Below the pieces are notes generated by a model. The model was not told where the DNA came from. It saw nothing but the letters and a program-made list of their open reading frames with translations, and searched no databases. Made by a program: the position numbers and the translations under genes. From assembly GCA_022790955.1 (NCBI GenBank), contig JAAVYD010000119.1:1-64000 (forward strand): a DNA stretch of 64,000 nt, read 5' to 3'. The DNA comes from Bacillota bacterium. Its GTDB lineage: Bacteria; Bacillota; Clostridia; Peptostreptococcales; Anaerovoracaceae. Each line of letters opens with the position of its first letter. The stretch's first letter is position 1. This document shows positions 26,266 to 35,390 of this stretch, in pieces.

Positions 26266-28539
26266 ATGTTTGAGCGTGTCGCACTGCAGGATTTGGACGA
26301 TTTTTTTGTTGAAATCAGCAGAAGAAGAAGCAAAGGCGTATATTTTTACAGAATTAACGGATACAGCGAATATATAGATGAATTTATCCGTAAATATTAT
26401 GAAGCGGCAAGAAAGTCAGGCGTTATAATAGAAGGTAGGATTGCAAATCCTACAGAAAGCAATCTTTCATATTTTCAGGAAATTATGGGTATGAATTTCA
26501 AGATGGACATAGGATTCATAACCGTAAATCTTAAAAAATGGCTGCCTCGTATGACGGATTATCAGCGTTCAAGCGTTGCATCGGCTATGTACGGCGTGTT
26601 TGAAGGATTGCTTGCTTCAGGCAAGAATGAGAATATGATAAAAAACGCTTATGTCAAGTTTATGTGTTGGCTTTATTACAAGTTTGAACGCATAGTCAGC
26701 AGGCTTGGCGATAATGTGGCTCCCAAGATTTTATATGAAGGCGATATAAGCAGGTACGAGCTTCTTATGCTGTCTGTTTTATCAAGGTCGGGCTGTGATA
26801 TAGTGATATTACAGTATAAAGGCGATGAGAATTATTTAAAATCGGATCCAACGTCTGAGTTGTCAGATATTCTTAATATTAAAGGTCTTTCTGCTTTTCC
26901 GCAGAGCTTTAATTTAAAGACGCTGCGTGAGGAGATGGTAAGAAAGACTAAAGTAGACCGTATGTATGGTGAGAAGCCTGATAAGATAAATTGTACAAAT
27001 GCCTGGCTCGGCGGAAATATATTTTTTGATATAAAAAAAGCAGTAAAAGATAGAGGCTCGGATCAGAGATTTTTTTATAATTGCTTTTGCAGAGTGAACG
27101 GCGCGGAAGATAAAAATACATATATTAACGATCTGTACCAGCTTCAGCTTGAACTGAAAAACGCAGGGCGTCATATCGCAATATCAGAAGACAGCATAGG
27201 GATTCCTTTGCCCGATGAGATTGCAAAAATAAGCAGAGGTTCTTATGCGAATGCAGAACAACTGATTCAAGGGCTTTCTGCGAATATAGATTACAGCGGA
27301 GATCAGGAATTAAAAAGGCTGATGAAGAAAGCGTTTATAGATATAATGTTTGAGGAAGCCGAAAATGAAAACATTAATATTAATAAACTTATGAATAAAG
27401 CGGTATATATTATTTGCTGGCTCAGGCGTTATCAGAAGCAGCTTTTTATAAACTGGAAGTTTCCTGATGTTGGAGTTTTTATTTATCTGGGAGGCTGCAA
27501 AACGGATTATGAAGCGTTGTTTTTGCGAATGTTGTCCAGGCTGCCTGTGGATGTTCTGATTCTGGTTCCAAATCTCAACGTAAAATGCTGTTTAGAAGAT
27601 AAATTTTTATATGAAATAAATTATCAAGAAACGATAAATATTTCTAAATTTCCTCATGAAAGCGGAGATGTGCGCATAGGAACCGCCGCATATCATGCAG
27701 AGCGTGATCTTGATACATTGCTTTATCAGGATACGGGAATATACCGCAATCAGCAGTTTAGCAGGGCGAATACAGTAACGCTTCAGACTATGTATGAAGA
27801 AATAGCCATTTTATGGAAGGAAGAGGTAAAATACAGACCAAGTTTTAGTACAGTTGACGATATAGTAAATATACCCGTTATCTTTTCAAAAGTTTCCGGA
27901 GTTAAAGATGGCAATGTTTCCGCGTATTGGAGCAGCGTGAAGGAACTCATAACGGAGGATACTGTTTTAATCGATAAGGCTCCGTATATTACCTCGGTAA
28001 ATCCGAATCCTGTAAAAGCGTTTGCCGTAGAGTTTTTTAAGAACGGCAGAGTGCAGAAAAATAAGATAAAGGCTAATAAGAATTACCGTTACGGGCATTT
28101 GAGGGAAGAAACTCAGGAGTATCTGCTGGACAAGCTGCAGTTATTTATAGATCGTAAAGTTATAAAAGGTACTTTTGTGAACGGTACGGAATATACGATC
28201 ATTTCTACCGCGCTTAATATAAATAATGAAATATTAAGACTGATACAGAAATTTGATTTTACAAAGAAAAATCCTAAGATTATTTATATAAATACTTCAG
28301 AGAAAACAATCTCTCTTGAAGATTCCATACTTATGGGATATCTGAATACAGTCGGTTTCGATGTTGTTTTCTTTGTTCCAACCGGATATCAGACGGTAGA
28401 AAAATATTTTAACGATAAAATTATTGAGGAATTTCAGATCGGCGAGTATGTTTACGATATGAATGTTCCGGATCTGAATAAATTTTCGTCAAGTTCGGGA
28501 AAAGGCTTGATAAACAGAATATTTAAGAGAGGTATGTAG
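26266..28539 (+). CDS. yceG: YceG-family Ter-cluster protein with internal repeats
   Basis: The protein is 757 residues, matching YceG of the Bacillus yceCDEFGHI (Ter) cluster, a family called a putative component of a biosynthetic module. No TM segment or catalytic motif is obvious. Three internal segments share a pattern of an aromatic helix followed by a strand ending in a Val/Ile-rich run: about 130-190 (FMCWLYYKFERIVSRL ... CDIVILQYKGDENYL), about 385-450 (ICWLRRYQKQLFINW ... VDVLILVPNLNVKC) and about 620-740 (TVGFDVVFFVPTGYQTVEKYF). The start follows GGAGTGAGG. telA starts 2 nt after its stop. Confidence 0.88.
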   Translation: MFERVALQDLDDFFVEISRRRSKGVYFYRINGYSEYIDEFIRKYYEAARKSGVIIEGRIANPTESNLSYFQEIMGMNFKMDIGFITVNLKKWLPRMTDYQRSSVASAMYGVFEGLLASGKNENMIKNAYVKFMCWLYYKFERIVSRLGDNVAPKILYEGDISRYELLMLSVLSRSGCDIVILQYKGDENYLKSDPTSELSDILNIKGLSAFPQSFNLKTLREEMVRKTKVDRMYGEKPDKINCTNAWLGGNIFFDIKKAVKDRGSDQRFFYNCFCRVNGAEDKNTYINDLYQLQLELKNAGRHIAISEDSIGIPLPDEIAKISRGSYANAEQLIQGLSANIDYSGDQELKRLMKKAFIDIMFEEAENENININKLMNKAVYIICWLRRYQKQLFINWKFPDVGVFIYLGGCKTDYEALFLRMLSRLPVDVLILVPNLNVKCCLEDKFLYEINYQETINISKFPHESGDVRIGTAAYHAERDLDTLLYQDTGIYRNQQFSRANTVTLQTMYEEIAILWKEEVKYRPSFSTVDDIVNIPVIFSKVSGVKDGNVSAYWSSVKELITEDTVLIDKAPYITSVNPNPVKAFAVEFFKNGRVQKNKIKANKNYRYGHLREETQEYLLDKLQLFIDRKVIKGTFVNGTEYTIISTALNINNEILRLIQKFDFTKKNPKIIYINTSEKTISLEDSILMGYLNTVGFDVVFFVPTGYQTVEKYFNDKIIEEFQIGEYVYDMNVPDLNKFSSSSGKGLINRIFKRGM

Positions 28540-28541
28540 AT

Positions 28542-29690
28542 ATGGCAATAGATTTTTCAAAGGGTGCGTCGGGTCAGGCTGATGTCGCTGAACCTGAAGT
28601 TAAGAATGAAATAGAGATTGTAGAACAGTATGACATAGTTGCGGACAGGCAGCAGATGAACGCGCAGCTTACAAATTCCGCTGAGGTAGATGCGCTTGTC
28701 AGCAATATCGAGGTGTTTAATCTGGAATCTATAGTATCCTTTGGAGCCGATGCTGCCGAGGATATTTCAAGGGCGTCGGATGTGGTGCTTAACAGCATGA
28801 ATATGGCTCAGATCGACGAATCAAGCGAGATGCTGAAAACATTATCCAAGATAATGGATAAGTTTGATATAGAAGAAATAAAGGACAATCCGGGATTATT
28901 CGGAAAAATTTTTGGAAATCTGCGAAAACAACTCGATAAAATTCTTGCTAAATATCATACTATGGGCGACGAAGTAGATAAAATTTACGTCGAGTTAAAA
29001 AAATATGAGTCTGAAATTAAAGATTCAAACAGGAAGTTGAATCAGTTATTCGACGCCAATGTAGGTTATTATCATGAACTTGTAAAATATATTTTAGCTG
29101 GCGAGCAGGCGTGCAAAGAGATAGAAAACTATCTTATTCAGCGCAGAACAGATATGGAAACGTCGGGCGATAATTCTATACAGTTTGAAATAACTACTCT
29201 GGAGCAGGCGCTTATGATGATGGAGCAGCGGACTCAGGATCTGAAAATTGCTGAAAACGTAGCTATGCAGTCCATACCGATGATAAAGACCATGCAGTTC
29301 AGCAATATGAATTTAGTAAGAAAAATCAATTCAGCGTTTATAATTACGCTTCCTGTATTTAAGCAGGCGCTGGCTCAGGCTATAATGCTGAAACGTCAGC
29401 GGATTCAGGCGGAGTCTATGGCGGCGCTTGATGAAAAGACAAACGAAATGCTTATTAAGAACGCCCGCAATACTGTGGAGCAGTCTAAGATGACGGCAAG
29501 ACTGGCTTCGGGCAGTTCTATTAAGGTAGAAACTCTTGAAAATACCTGGCGTACTATCGTCAACGGTATCGAGGAAACCAGGCAGATTCAGGAGAATGCG
29601 AGAAGAAAGCGTATAGAAGATCAGGGCAAACTTGAAAATATTAAAGCCGAATTTAATAAAATGTATCATGTACCTAATAAAACAAATTAA
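28542..29690 (+). CDS. telA: Toxic anion resistance protein TelA/YceH
   Basis: The 382-residue, mostly helical protein belongs to the TelA (KlaA/YceH) family linked to tellurite and other toxic-compound resistance. Typical segments are FGKIFGNLRKQLDKILAKYHTMGDEVDKIYVEL (about residues 110-150) and EQRTQDLKIAENVAMQSIPMIKTMQFSNMNLVRKINSAFIITLPVFKQAL (about 230-280). The biochemical function is unknown. The N-terminus MAIDFSKGAS resembles the TerD N-terminus ([10 protein letters not shown]) encoded downstream. It starts 2 nt after yceG and is followed 18 nt later by terD. Confidence 0.93.
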   Translation: MAIDFSKGASGQADVAEPEVKNEIEIVEQYDIVADRQQMNAQLTNSAEVDALVSNIEVFNLESIVSFGADAAEDISRASDVVLNSMNMAQIDESSEMLKTLSKIMDKFDIEEIKDNPGLFGKIFGNLRKQLDKILAKYHTMGDEVDKIYVELKKYESEIKDSNRKLNQLFDANVGYYHELVKYILAGEQACKEIENYLIQRRTDMETSGDNSIQFEITTLEQALMMMEQRTQDLKIAENVAMQSIPMIKTMQFSNMNLVRKINSAFIITLPVFKQALAQAIMLKRQRIQAESMAALDEKTNEMLIKNARNTVEQSKMTARLASGSSIKVETLENTWRTIVNGIEETRQIQENARRKRIEDQGKLENIKAEFNKMYHVPNKTN

Positions 29691-29708
29691 TATTGAGGAG
29701 GAATTATT

Positions 29709-30290
29709 ATGCCTATTAATTTATCAAAAGGTCAGAAAGTAGATCTTACAAAGGGAAATCCGGGTTTGCAGAAAATTTTGGTCGGTTTAGGCTGGGATGT
29801 TAATGCTTTCGATTCCGGTGCTGATTTCGATTTAGATGCCGCGGCTTTTCTTGTCGGAGAAAACGGCAAATGCCCGACTGAACAGGAATTCGTATTCTAC
29901 GGAAATCTGGCTCATGCGAGTGGATCAGTAAAGCATCTGGGCGACAATCTTACAGGTGAAGGCGAAGGCGACGACGAGCAGATCGAAATAGATCTGTCCA
30001 AGATCCCGGAAAACATCAGTAAAGTAGCGTTTACGGTTACCATTTATGATTCCGATACAAGAAATCAGAATTTTGGACAGGTTTCAAATGCATTTATACG
30101 CATTGTAGACGAGTCGAATAATACTGAGCTTATCAGATATGACTTAGGCGAGGACTTCTCCATAGAAACGGCTGTTGTTGTAGGAGAATTATACAGACAT
30201 AATGGAGAATGGAAATTTAACGCTATCGGTAGCGGATTCCAGGGCGGACTTGCTGCACTGTGCGGTCATTACGGAATCGAAGTTGCGTAA
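29709..30290 (+). CDS. terD: TerD-family calcium-binding stress protein (first copy)
   Basis: The 193-residue protein is a full TerD domain. The Ca2+-binding acidic clusters are visible in [17 protein letters not shown] (about residues 28-44), [18 protein letters not shown] (about 75-92) and the [13 protein letters not shown] loop. TerD proteins bind calcium and act in resistance to tellurite, oxidative agents and phage in several bacteria. GAGGAGG precedes the ATG, 18 nt after telA. Confidence 0.95.
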   Translation: MPINLSKGQKVDLTKGNPGLQKILVGLGWDVNAFDSGADFDLDAAAFLVGENGKCPTEQEFVFYGNLAHASGSVKHLGDNLTGEGEGDDEQIEIDLSKIPENISKVAFTVTIYDSDTRNQNFGQVSNAFIRIVDESNNTELIRYDLGEDFSIETAVVVGELYRHNGEWKFNAIGSGFQGGLAALCGHYGIEVA

Positions 30291-30528
30291 ATTGTACAGG
30301 AGGTTTTATTTAAGAGGCGCGTTGTTTAAGCGAAGATATATATGAGAATATTTTACGCTGTTAAATTTGCAGGTCAAATATAATGCTGATAATAGCGCGT
30401 GTGATCGGGCAGTTATTTAAAAGTATATAAATTTATGATTAGATGAGCGTTCTTCCGAATAGGTTTTAAAAAGCTGCGGCATACCACGGTTTTTCTGGAT
30501 TGGACGCAAATGACGAGGATTGATTAAG

Positions 30529-31116
30529 ATGTCGATTAGTTTACAAAAAGGTCAGAAGGTTAGTTTATCAAAGGAAAACGCAGGTTTATCAAAAATAATC
30601 GTAGGTCTGGGTTGGGATGAAGTAAAGAGAAAAAGCGGATTTTTTGCGCCTAAGCCTCAGCCGATAGACTGCGATGCTTCTGCTATTATACTGCAGGGCG
30701 GTAAATTAGTGGATACGGGAGATATAGTTTTCTTCGGAAACCTGAGCCACAAAACAGGCACAGTTCAGCACATGGGAGATAATCTTACAGGTGCAGGCGA
30801 CGGAGATGACGAACAGATTATTATTGATCTTGCAAGCGTTCCGGAAAATTACGATAGAATTGTTATAGTTGTAAATATTTATCAGGCAAGGGAAAGAGGT
30901 CAGCATTTCGGTCTTATTCAGAACGCTTTTTGCAGGCTCGTTGATACGAGAAACAACGCGGAGCTTTGCAGATATAATCTAACAGATGATTATTCCGGTC
31001 AGACTGCAATGGTATTTGGTGAAGTTTACAGATATAACGGCGAATGGAAATTTAATGCAATAGGTCAGGGAACTGCCGATAATTCTATCGGAGATCTGGC
31101 AAGGCGTTATCTCTAA
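30529..31116 (+). CDS. TerD-family stress protein (second, divergent copy)
   Basis: The 195-residue TerD domain differs from its upstream paralogue at the first acidic loop. [15 protein letters not shown] is replaced by a longer KRKSGFFAPKPQPIDCDASAIIL, so one Ca2+ site may be altered. The second site is conserved (DNLTGAGDGDDEQIIIDL). The chosen start is ATG 30529, with GAGG 11 nt upstream; an in-frame TTG at 30520 is less likely. A 238-nt spacer separates it from the first terD. A weak terminator-like stem follows at 31158. Confidence 0.92.
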   Translation: MSISLQKGQKVSLSKENAGLSKIIVGLGWDEVKRKSGFFAPKPQPIDCDASAIILQGGKLVDTGDIVFFGNLSHKTGTVQHMGDNLTGAGDGDDEQIIIDLASVPENYDRIVIVVNIYQARERGQHFGLIQNAFCRLVDTRNNAELCRYNLTDDYSGQTAMVFGEVYRYNGEWKFNAIGQGTADNSIGDLARRYL

Positions 31117-31622
31117 TACAATTCAGCTTTTTATAAATATTAAAAGAATATAAATACAGGAGAAGTTAACAAAAATTGCTTGCTTCTCCTTAATTTGTAT
31201 ATTAAAAATCAGACGACGATTTATATCAGCGTCAGTAATATTTGGCAATAAGTTTATTATGCAGTAAATATAATAAGTTTGCTGTTAGAAGAGAGTCAGT
31301 GGGAGCGGCATTTTCATTAGTTATATGTATAAAATTAGATTTTGTTAGAGAGTTTTGATCGCATTTAAGAGAATACAATGTTTTGTATGCATATATTAAG
31401 TCTGCTGAATATAGTATTATAGTCAGTCAATAAATTTAAAATTAACAGCAACTATTTTTAAATCAAAATATAAAAAATAGTTGAGTTTTGGGAAGCTGTG
31501 AAAATAAAGAGAGTATTAGGCAATTTAATAAAGGTATAAGTATCGCTTAAAAAGTAAAAAGAAAAATACAAGTTATTCAGAAATCATATTAATTAAATGA
31601 ATGTTAAATTAAGGAGTTGTGT
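31117..31622. other. Spacer between terD2 and the Ca2+ ATPase
   Basis: This 506-nt AT-rich spacer holds one stem (AGGAGAAG at 31158-31165 against CTTCTCCT at 31183-31190) that could terminate the terD operon. The rest shows no credible ORF; a promoter for the ATPase is expected but I cannot single one out. Confidence 0.45.
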
Positions 31623-34283
31623 ATGAAATTTAAAGGTCTGACAGACAGTGAGGTCAATGCCTCGCGGGAAAAACACGGATCCAATGTGATCCCGGATTCT
31701 GAGCCGACTACTTTCTGGGATGAATTTAAGGAAACTTTCTCAGATCCTATGATCAAAATTCTTCTTGTTATTGCGGCGCTGATGATAGTAATGTTTTTTT
31801 TCGGTTATGCAGAAATATATGAACCGATAGGAACGATTGTTGCTGTTCTGATTGTTGCTCTTGTTTCGGCAAAGACAGGCGTTACCAGCGATACCAAGTA
31901 CAGGGAGCTGAAAAACAGTACGAAAAAGGATCAGTGTAAGGTTTACCGAAACGGCGAGATAACGGTTCTTGACGTTGACGATATTGTTGTCGGCGACAAG
32001 GTGCTGTTACAGGGAGGCGATAAAATACCCGCAGACGGGATTTTAGTATCGGGTTCTCTTAGCGTAGATAATTCCGTGCTCAACGGTGAATCCGATGAAT
32101 GTAAAAAGAGAGCCGCTTCCGAAGATGCGGATTTTCCTGAGGAAATTACGGGCGATACGTTTGTAGACGCTCATTCCATGTTCAGAGGAGCTGTGGTATT
32201 TGACGGCGAAGGCGTAGTCGATATTAAAAAAGTAGGAATTAGCACGATGATGGGCAGAATGGCAGAAGAAATGCAGGAGGACGAGCCGGATTCGCCTCTC
32301 AAAGTAAAGCTGTCCAAATTAGCAAACCAGATTTCAATTTTCGGATATATCGGCGCGAGCATTATCGCTATTTTATATTTCGCGTATTTCATTATTTCTG
32401 CAGGAGGTCCCGGAGTTTATTTTGATCAGGGAGCTCAGTTTATTATTACAGACATTGTAAGAGCTGTTTCGCTGGCGGTTGTAATTATAGTATGCGCAGT
32501 TCCGGAAGGTCTGCCGCTTATGATTTCGCTGGTTTTGATGCAGAATACGAGCAAGATGCTCGCGCACAACGTGTTGGTAAGAAAAGCGGAAGGCGTGGAA
32601 ACCGCAGGTTCGCTGAATATTTTATTCAGCGATAAAACCGGAACAATTACTAAAGGTATGCTTGAAGTTGCAGACTTTTTTATAGGCGACGGGCGTTCAT
32701 TGGCGATTTCGGAACTTGGAAATTACGGCAAATTAAAAGAACTTGTCGACTTGTCGATTGCTAAGAATACTCAGTCTATGTTCGATCACGATCATAATAT
32801 TATCGGCGGAAATGCTACGGATCAGGCTTTAATGAAATTTATAGGAGAGGAAGCGTTCAATACATTGGCGGATAATGCCGATTATAAGGTGGAGAGCTTC
32901 CAGAGTTTTAATTCAAAAAATAAGTTTAGCCAGGCGAGGATTGATTCTGTCGGTAAGACTTTTTATAAAGGAGCTCCGGAAAAACTGCTTGCTAATGCAA
33001 CTAAATATCTCGACGAAAACGGAAACATAAAAGATCTGGATATGATGGTGCTCAACAGGAAGATAGACGAGTTAGCGTCTAAGGCGATGCGTATTCTTGC
33101 ATTCGGATATTCAGAGAAAAAGCTCATCGAGAATGAAATAAACGAAGATATCGTTATTATCGGTCTTGCGGGAATCAGAGATGACGTAAGATCGGAAGCG
33201 AGAGATGCGATACGCGAGGTACAAAACGCAGGTATTCAGGTCGTAATGATAACAGGCGACAGGATGGAAACAGCCATTGCGATAGCAAAGGATGCGGGAT
33301 TGCTGCGCGACGAGTCAGACAGAGCATTATCATCATCTCAGCTTAATGAAATGTCGGACGAAGAAATAAAAGCTGTGCTTCCGAATATCAGGGTTATAGC
33401 GAGAGCGCTGCCTACTGATAAGTCCAGGATGGTAAGGTTGTGCCAGGAGATGAATCTTGTAGTCGGAATGACTGGCGACGGTGTAAACGATTCTCCGGCT
33501 TTAAAGCGCGCAGATGTAGGTTTTGCGATGGGAAGCGGTACGGAAGCTGCCAAAGAAGCAGGAGAGATAGTTATTCTTGATGATAATTTTGCTTCTATTA
33601 AGGATGCTATACTTTACGGAAGAACTATTTATATTAATATACTTAAATTCTGTAAATTCCAGCTCGCGATTAACGTTACCGCTGTAATAGTCAGCGCTAT
33701 CGCGCCTTTCTTCGGCGTGACGGAGCCGTTAAAGGTAACTCATCTACTGTTCGTAAATCTGGTAATGGACGGATTGGGAGCTATAATGCTCGGAAACGAG
33801 CCTGCCCTCGAACGCTACATGGAGGACAAGCCTCGCAGGCGTGACGAAAGTATTGTCAGCAAGAGTATGATGGCGCAGATATTATGCGCCAGCGCGTGGA
33901 TGACGTGCATCAGCTTTGTTTTCCTGAAACATTCTTTCTTTATAAATCTGTTTGAAAATACTAAGCAGCATCTTACGGGTTATTTTGTGCTGTTTATAGT
34001 TATGGCGCTCTTTAACGGATTTAACGTCAGGGACGAAAGATTCGGAATCTTTAAGGGATTGAACGAGAATACAGGATTTTTAAAAGTGTTCTGCATTATT
34101 ATACTGGTGCAGGCTGTTATCGTGAACGCTGCCCTTGTTCCGCTGGCTCCGTTTGCATGGATTGGAAATATGTTCAGCTGCGAGCCGTTTGGTATAATCG
34201 GCTGGATTGCGGCGGCTCTTCTTGCGGTTACTATAATACCGTTTGATCTTATCCGTAAAGCTGTTATGGGCGGCGAAAAATAG
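31623..34283 (+). CDS. PMCA-type calcium-translocating P-type ATPase
   Basis: This 886-residue P2-type ATPase exports cations, most likely Ca2+. Visible motifs: the actuator TGE-like loop (NGESDECKK), the transmembrane ion-binding segment CAVPEGLPLMISLVL, the phosphorylation site LFSDKTGTITKGM (about residue 340), the nucleotide-binding KGAPEKLLANA, and the hinge VVGMTGDGVNDSPALKRADVGFAMG. About ten hydrophobic helices fit the family. ATG 31623 is 6 nt after AAGGAG; an in-frame TTG at 31617 overlaps that region. Its place directly after two Ca2+-binding TerD genes suggests a shared calcium-dependent function. Confidence 0.94.
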   Translation: MKFKGLTDSEVNASREKHGSNVIPDSEPTTFWDEFKETFSDPMIKILLVIAALMIVMFFFGYAEIYEPIGTIVAVLIVALVSAKTGVTSDTKYRELKNSTKKDQCKVYRNGEITVLDVDDIVVGDKVLLQGGDKIPADGILVSGSLSVDNSVLNGESDECKKRAASEDADFPEEITGDTFVDAHSMFRGAVVFDGEGVVDIKKVGISTMMGRMAEEMQEDEPDSPLKVKLSKLANQISIFGYIGASIIAILYFAYFIISAGGPGVYFDQGAQFIITDIVRAVSLAVVIIVCAVPEGLPLMISLVLMQNTSKMLAHNVLVRKAEGVETAGSLNILFSDKTGTITKGMLEVADFFIGDGRSLAISELGNYGKLKELVDLSIAKNTQSMFDHDHNIIGGNATDQALMKFIGEEAFNTLADNADYKVESFQSFNSKNKFSQARIDSVGKTFYKGAPEKLLANATKYLDENGNIKDLDMMVLNRKIDELASKAMRILAFGYSEKKLIENEINEDIVIIGLAGIRDDVRSEARDAIREVQNAGIQVVMITGDRMETAIAIAKDAGLLRDESDRALSSSQLNEMSDEEIKAVLPNIRVIARALPTDKSRMVRLCQEMNLVVGMTGDGVNDSPALKRADVGFAMGSGTEAAKEAGEIVILDDNFASIKDAILYGRTIYINILKFCKFQLAINVTAVIVSAIAPFFGVTEPLKVTHLLFVNLVMDGLGAIMLGNEPALERYMEDKPRRRDESIVSKSMMAQILCASAWMTCISFVFLKHSFFINLFENTKQHLTGYFVLFIVMALFNGFNVRDERFGIFKGLNENTGFLKVFCIIILVQAVIVNAALVPLAPFAWIGNMFSCEPFGIIGWIAAALLAVTIIPFDLIRKAVMGGEK

Positions 34284-34336
34284 AACAAGATGCAGGTTTA
34301 AGCAGCGGTTTACGTCATTAATATTAATATTTTTAG

Positions 34337-34368
34337 GATGCACAGCCGGATTTTGGCTGTGCATCTTT
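34337..34368 (+). terminator. Hairpin between Ca2+ ATPase and HAD gene
   Basis: GATGCACAGCC (34337-34347) and GGCTGTGCATC (34355-34365) form a perfect 11-bp stem, followed by only TTT. It may act as a terminator or attenuator ahead of the HAD gene. Confidence 0.6.
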
Positions 34369-34398
34369 GCAATGGAGCGAAAAAGACAGGAGTTTATA

Positions 34399-35145
34399 AT
34401 GATTATTTTTAATGCCGATCTTGATAATACGCTGATATATTCTAAAAAGCATGATATAGGGCGGGATAAGCGGTGCGTTGAGATATATCAGGATGAGGAA
34501 TTTTGTTTTATGACGAGCAAATCGTTGGGGCTGCTTGAACGTATTAATAATAAAATTTTGTTCGTTCCCACTACTACCCGTTCTGTTGAACAGTACAACA
34601 GGATAAGTTTTGGGAATATCGTACCTAAATACGCCCTTGTGTGCAATGGAGGCGTGCTTATTGAGGACGGAAATGAAGACGACGGCTGGTATCGCGAGTC
34701 TTTAAAATTGATCGCAAGCTGCGAGGAGGAACTTGAGAAGGCTCGCAAAATCATGCAGGAGGATATACACAGGAGCTTTGAGGTCAGATTTATAAAAAAA
34801 CTGTTTATTTTTACCAAGAGCGACAAACCGGAAATTATGATAATGAAGTTAAAAGAAAATATTGATTCTGATAAGCTGGATATTTATCGTCACGGCTCAA
34901 AGGTATACGCTGTGCCTAAGGCTTTGAGTAAGGGAAACGCCGTGCTGCGGTTAAAAAACAGGCTCGGCGCGGACAGTCTTATATGTGCCGGCGACAGTTA
35001 TTTTGATGAATCAATGCTGATGGCTGCCGAGCTTTCATTTGCGCCTGAATTCATGAAAATAGAAAAAGACAATCATGTATCTGTTCCGGCAGACAGAATA
35101 TTTTCAGATGAAATTTTAAGCTATATAGTAGAAAATTATTTATAA
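34399..35145 (+). CDS. HAD-family hydrolase of the Ter neighbourhood
   Basis: The 248-residue protein has the nucleophile Asp in FNADLDNTLIYS (about residues 4-15), a Thr/Ser motif in VPTTTRSVEQYNR, a Lys region in AVPKALSKGNAV, and the acidic motif CAGDSYFDESMLMAAEL. This cap arrangement is that of sucrose-phosphatase/Cof-like phosphatases. HAD enzymes of this kind recur in Ter clusters with the PRTase-TRSP genes, where a dephosphorylation step of the proposed nucleotide pathway is assumed. The start at ATG 34399 follows ACAGGAG. Confidence 0.88.
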   Translation: MIIFNADLDNTLIYSKKHDIGRDKRCVEIYQDEEFCFMTSKSLGLLERINNKILFVPTTTRSVEQYNRISFGNIVPKYALVCNGGVLIEDGNEDDGWYRESLKLIASCEEELEKARKIMQEDIHRSFEVRFIKKLFIFTKSDKPEIMIMKLKENIDSDKLDIYRHGSKVYAVPKALSKGNAVLRLKNRLGADSLICAGDSYFDESMLMAAELSFAPEFMKIEKDNHVSVPADRIFSDEILSYIVENYL

Positions 35146-35302
35146 TTAGTATAAGTGTTTGAAATATATTTATCAACATTTTATGATATAAGGTTTATAT
35201 TTTAATATGGATTTGATTGACACTTTTGGAGGGTAATGTTTGATGCTGATAGTTTATACGATGATATTATTGCCTAATAAACACATAAATTGCTAATAAC
35301 TC

Positions 35303-35331
35303 TTGACACTGCCTTAAATGGAATCTAAAAT
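35303..35331 (+). promoter_or_regulatory. Strong sigma-A promoter of the giant surface protein
   Basis: A perfect TTGACA (35303-35308), a 17-nt spacer and TAAAAT (35326-35331) lie 60 nt upstream of the presumed ATA start. This supports the gene being expressed. Confidence 0.7.
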
Positions 35332-35390
35332 AAATTTTATAAAATAATATTTATACTTTGTATGTGATATAAAATAAAGGAGGTACAACA

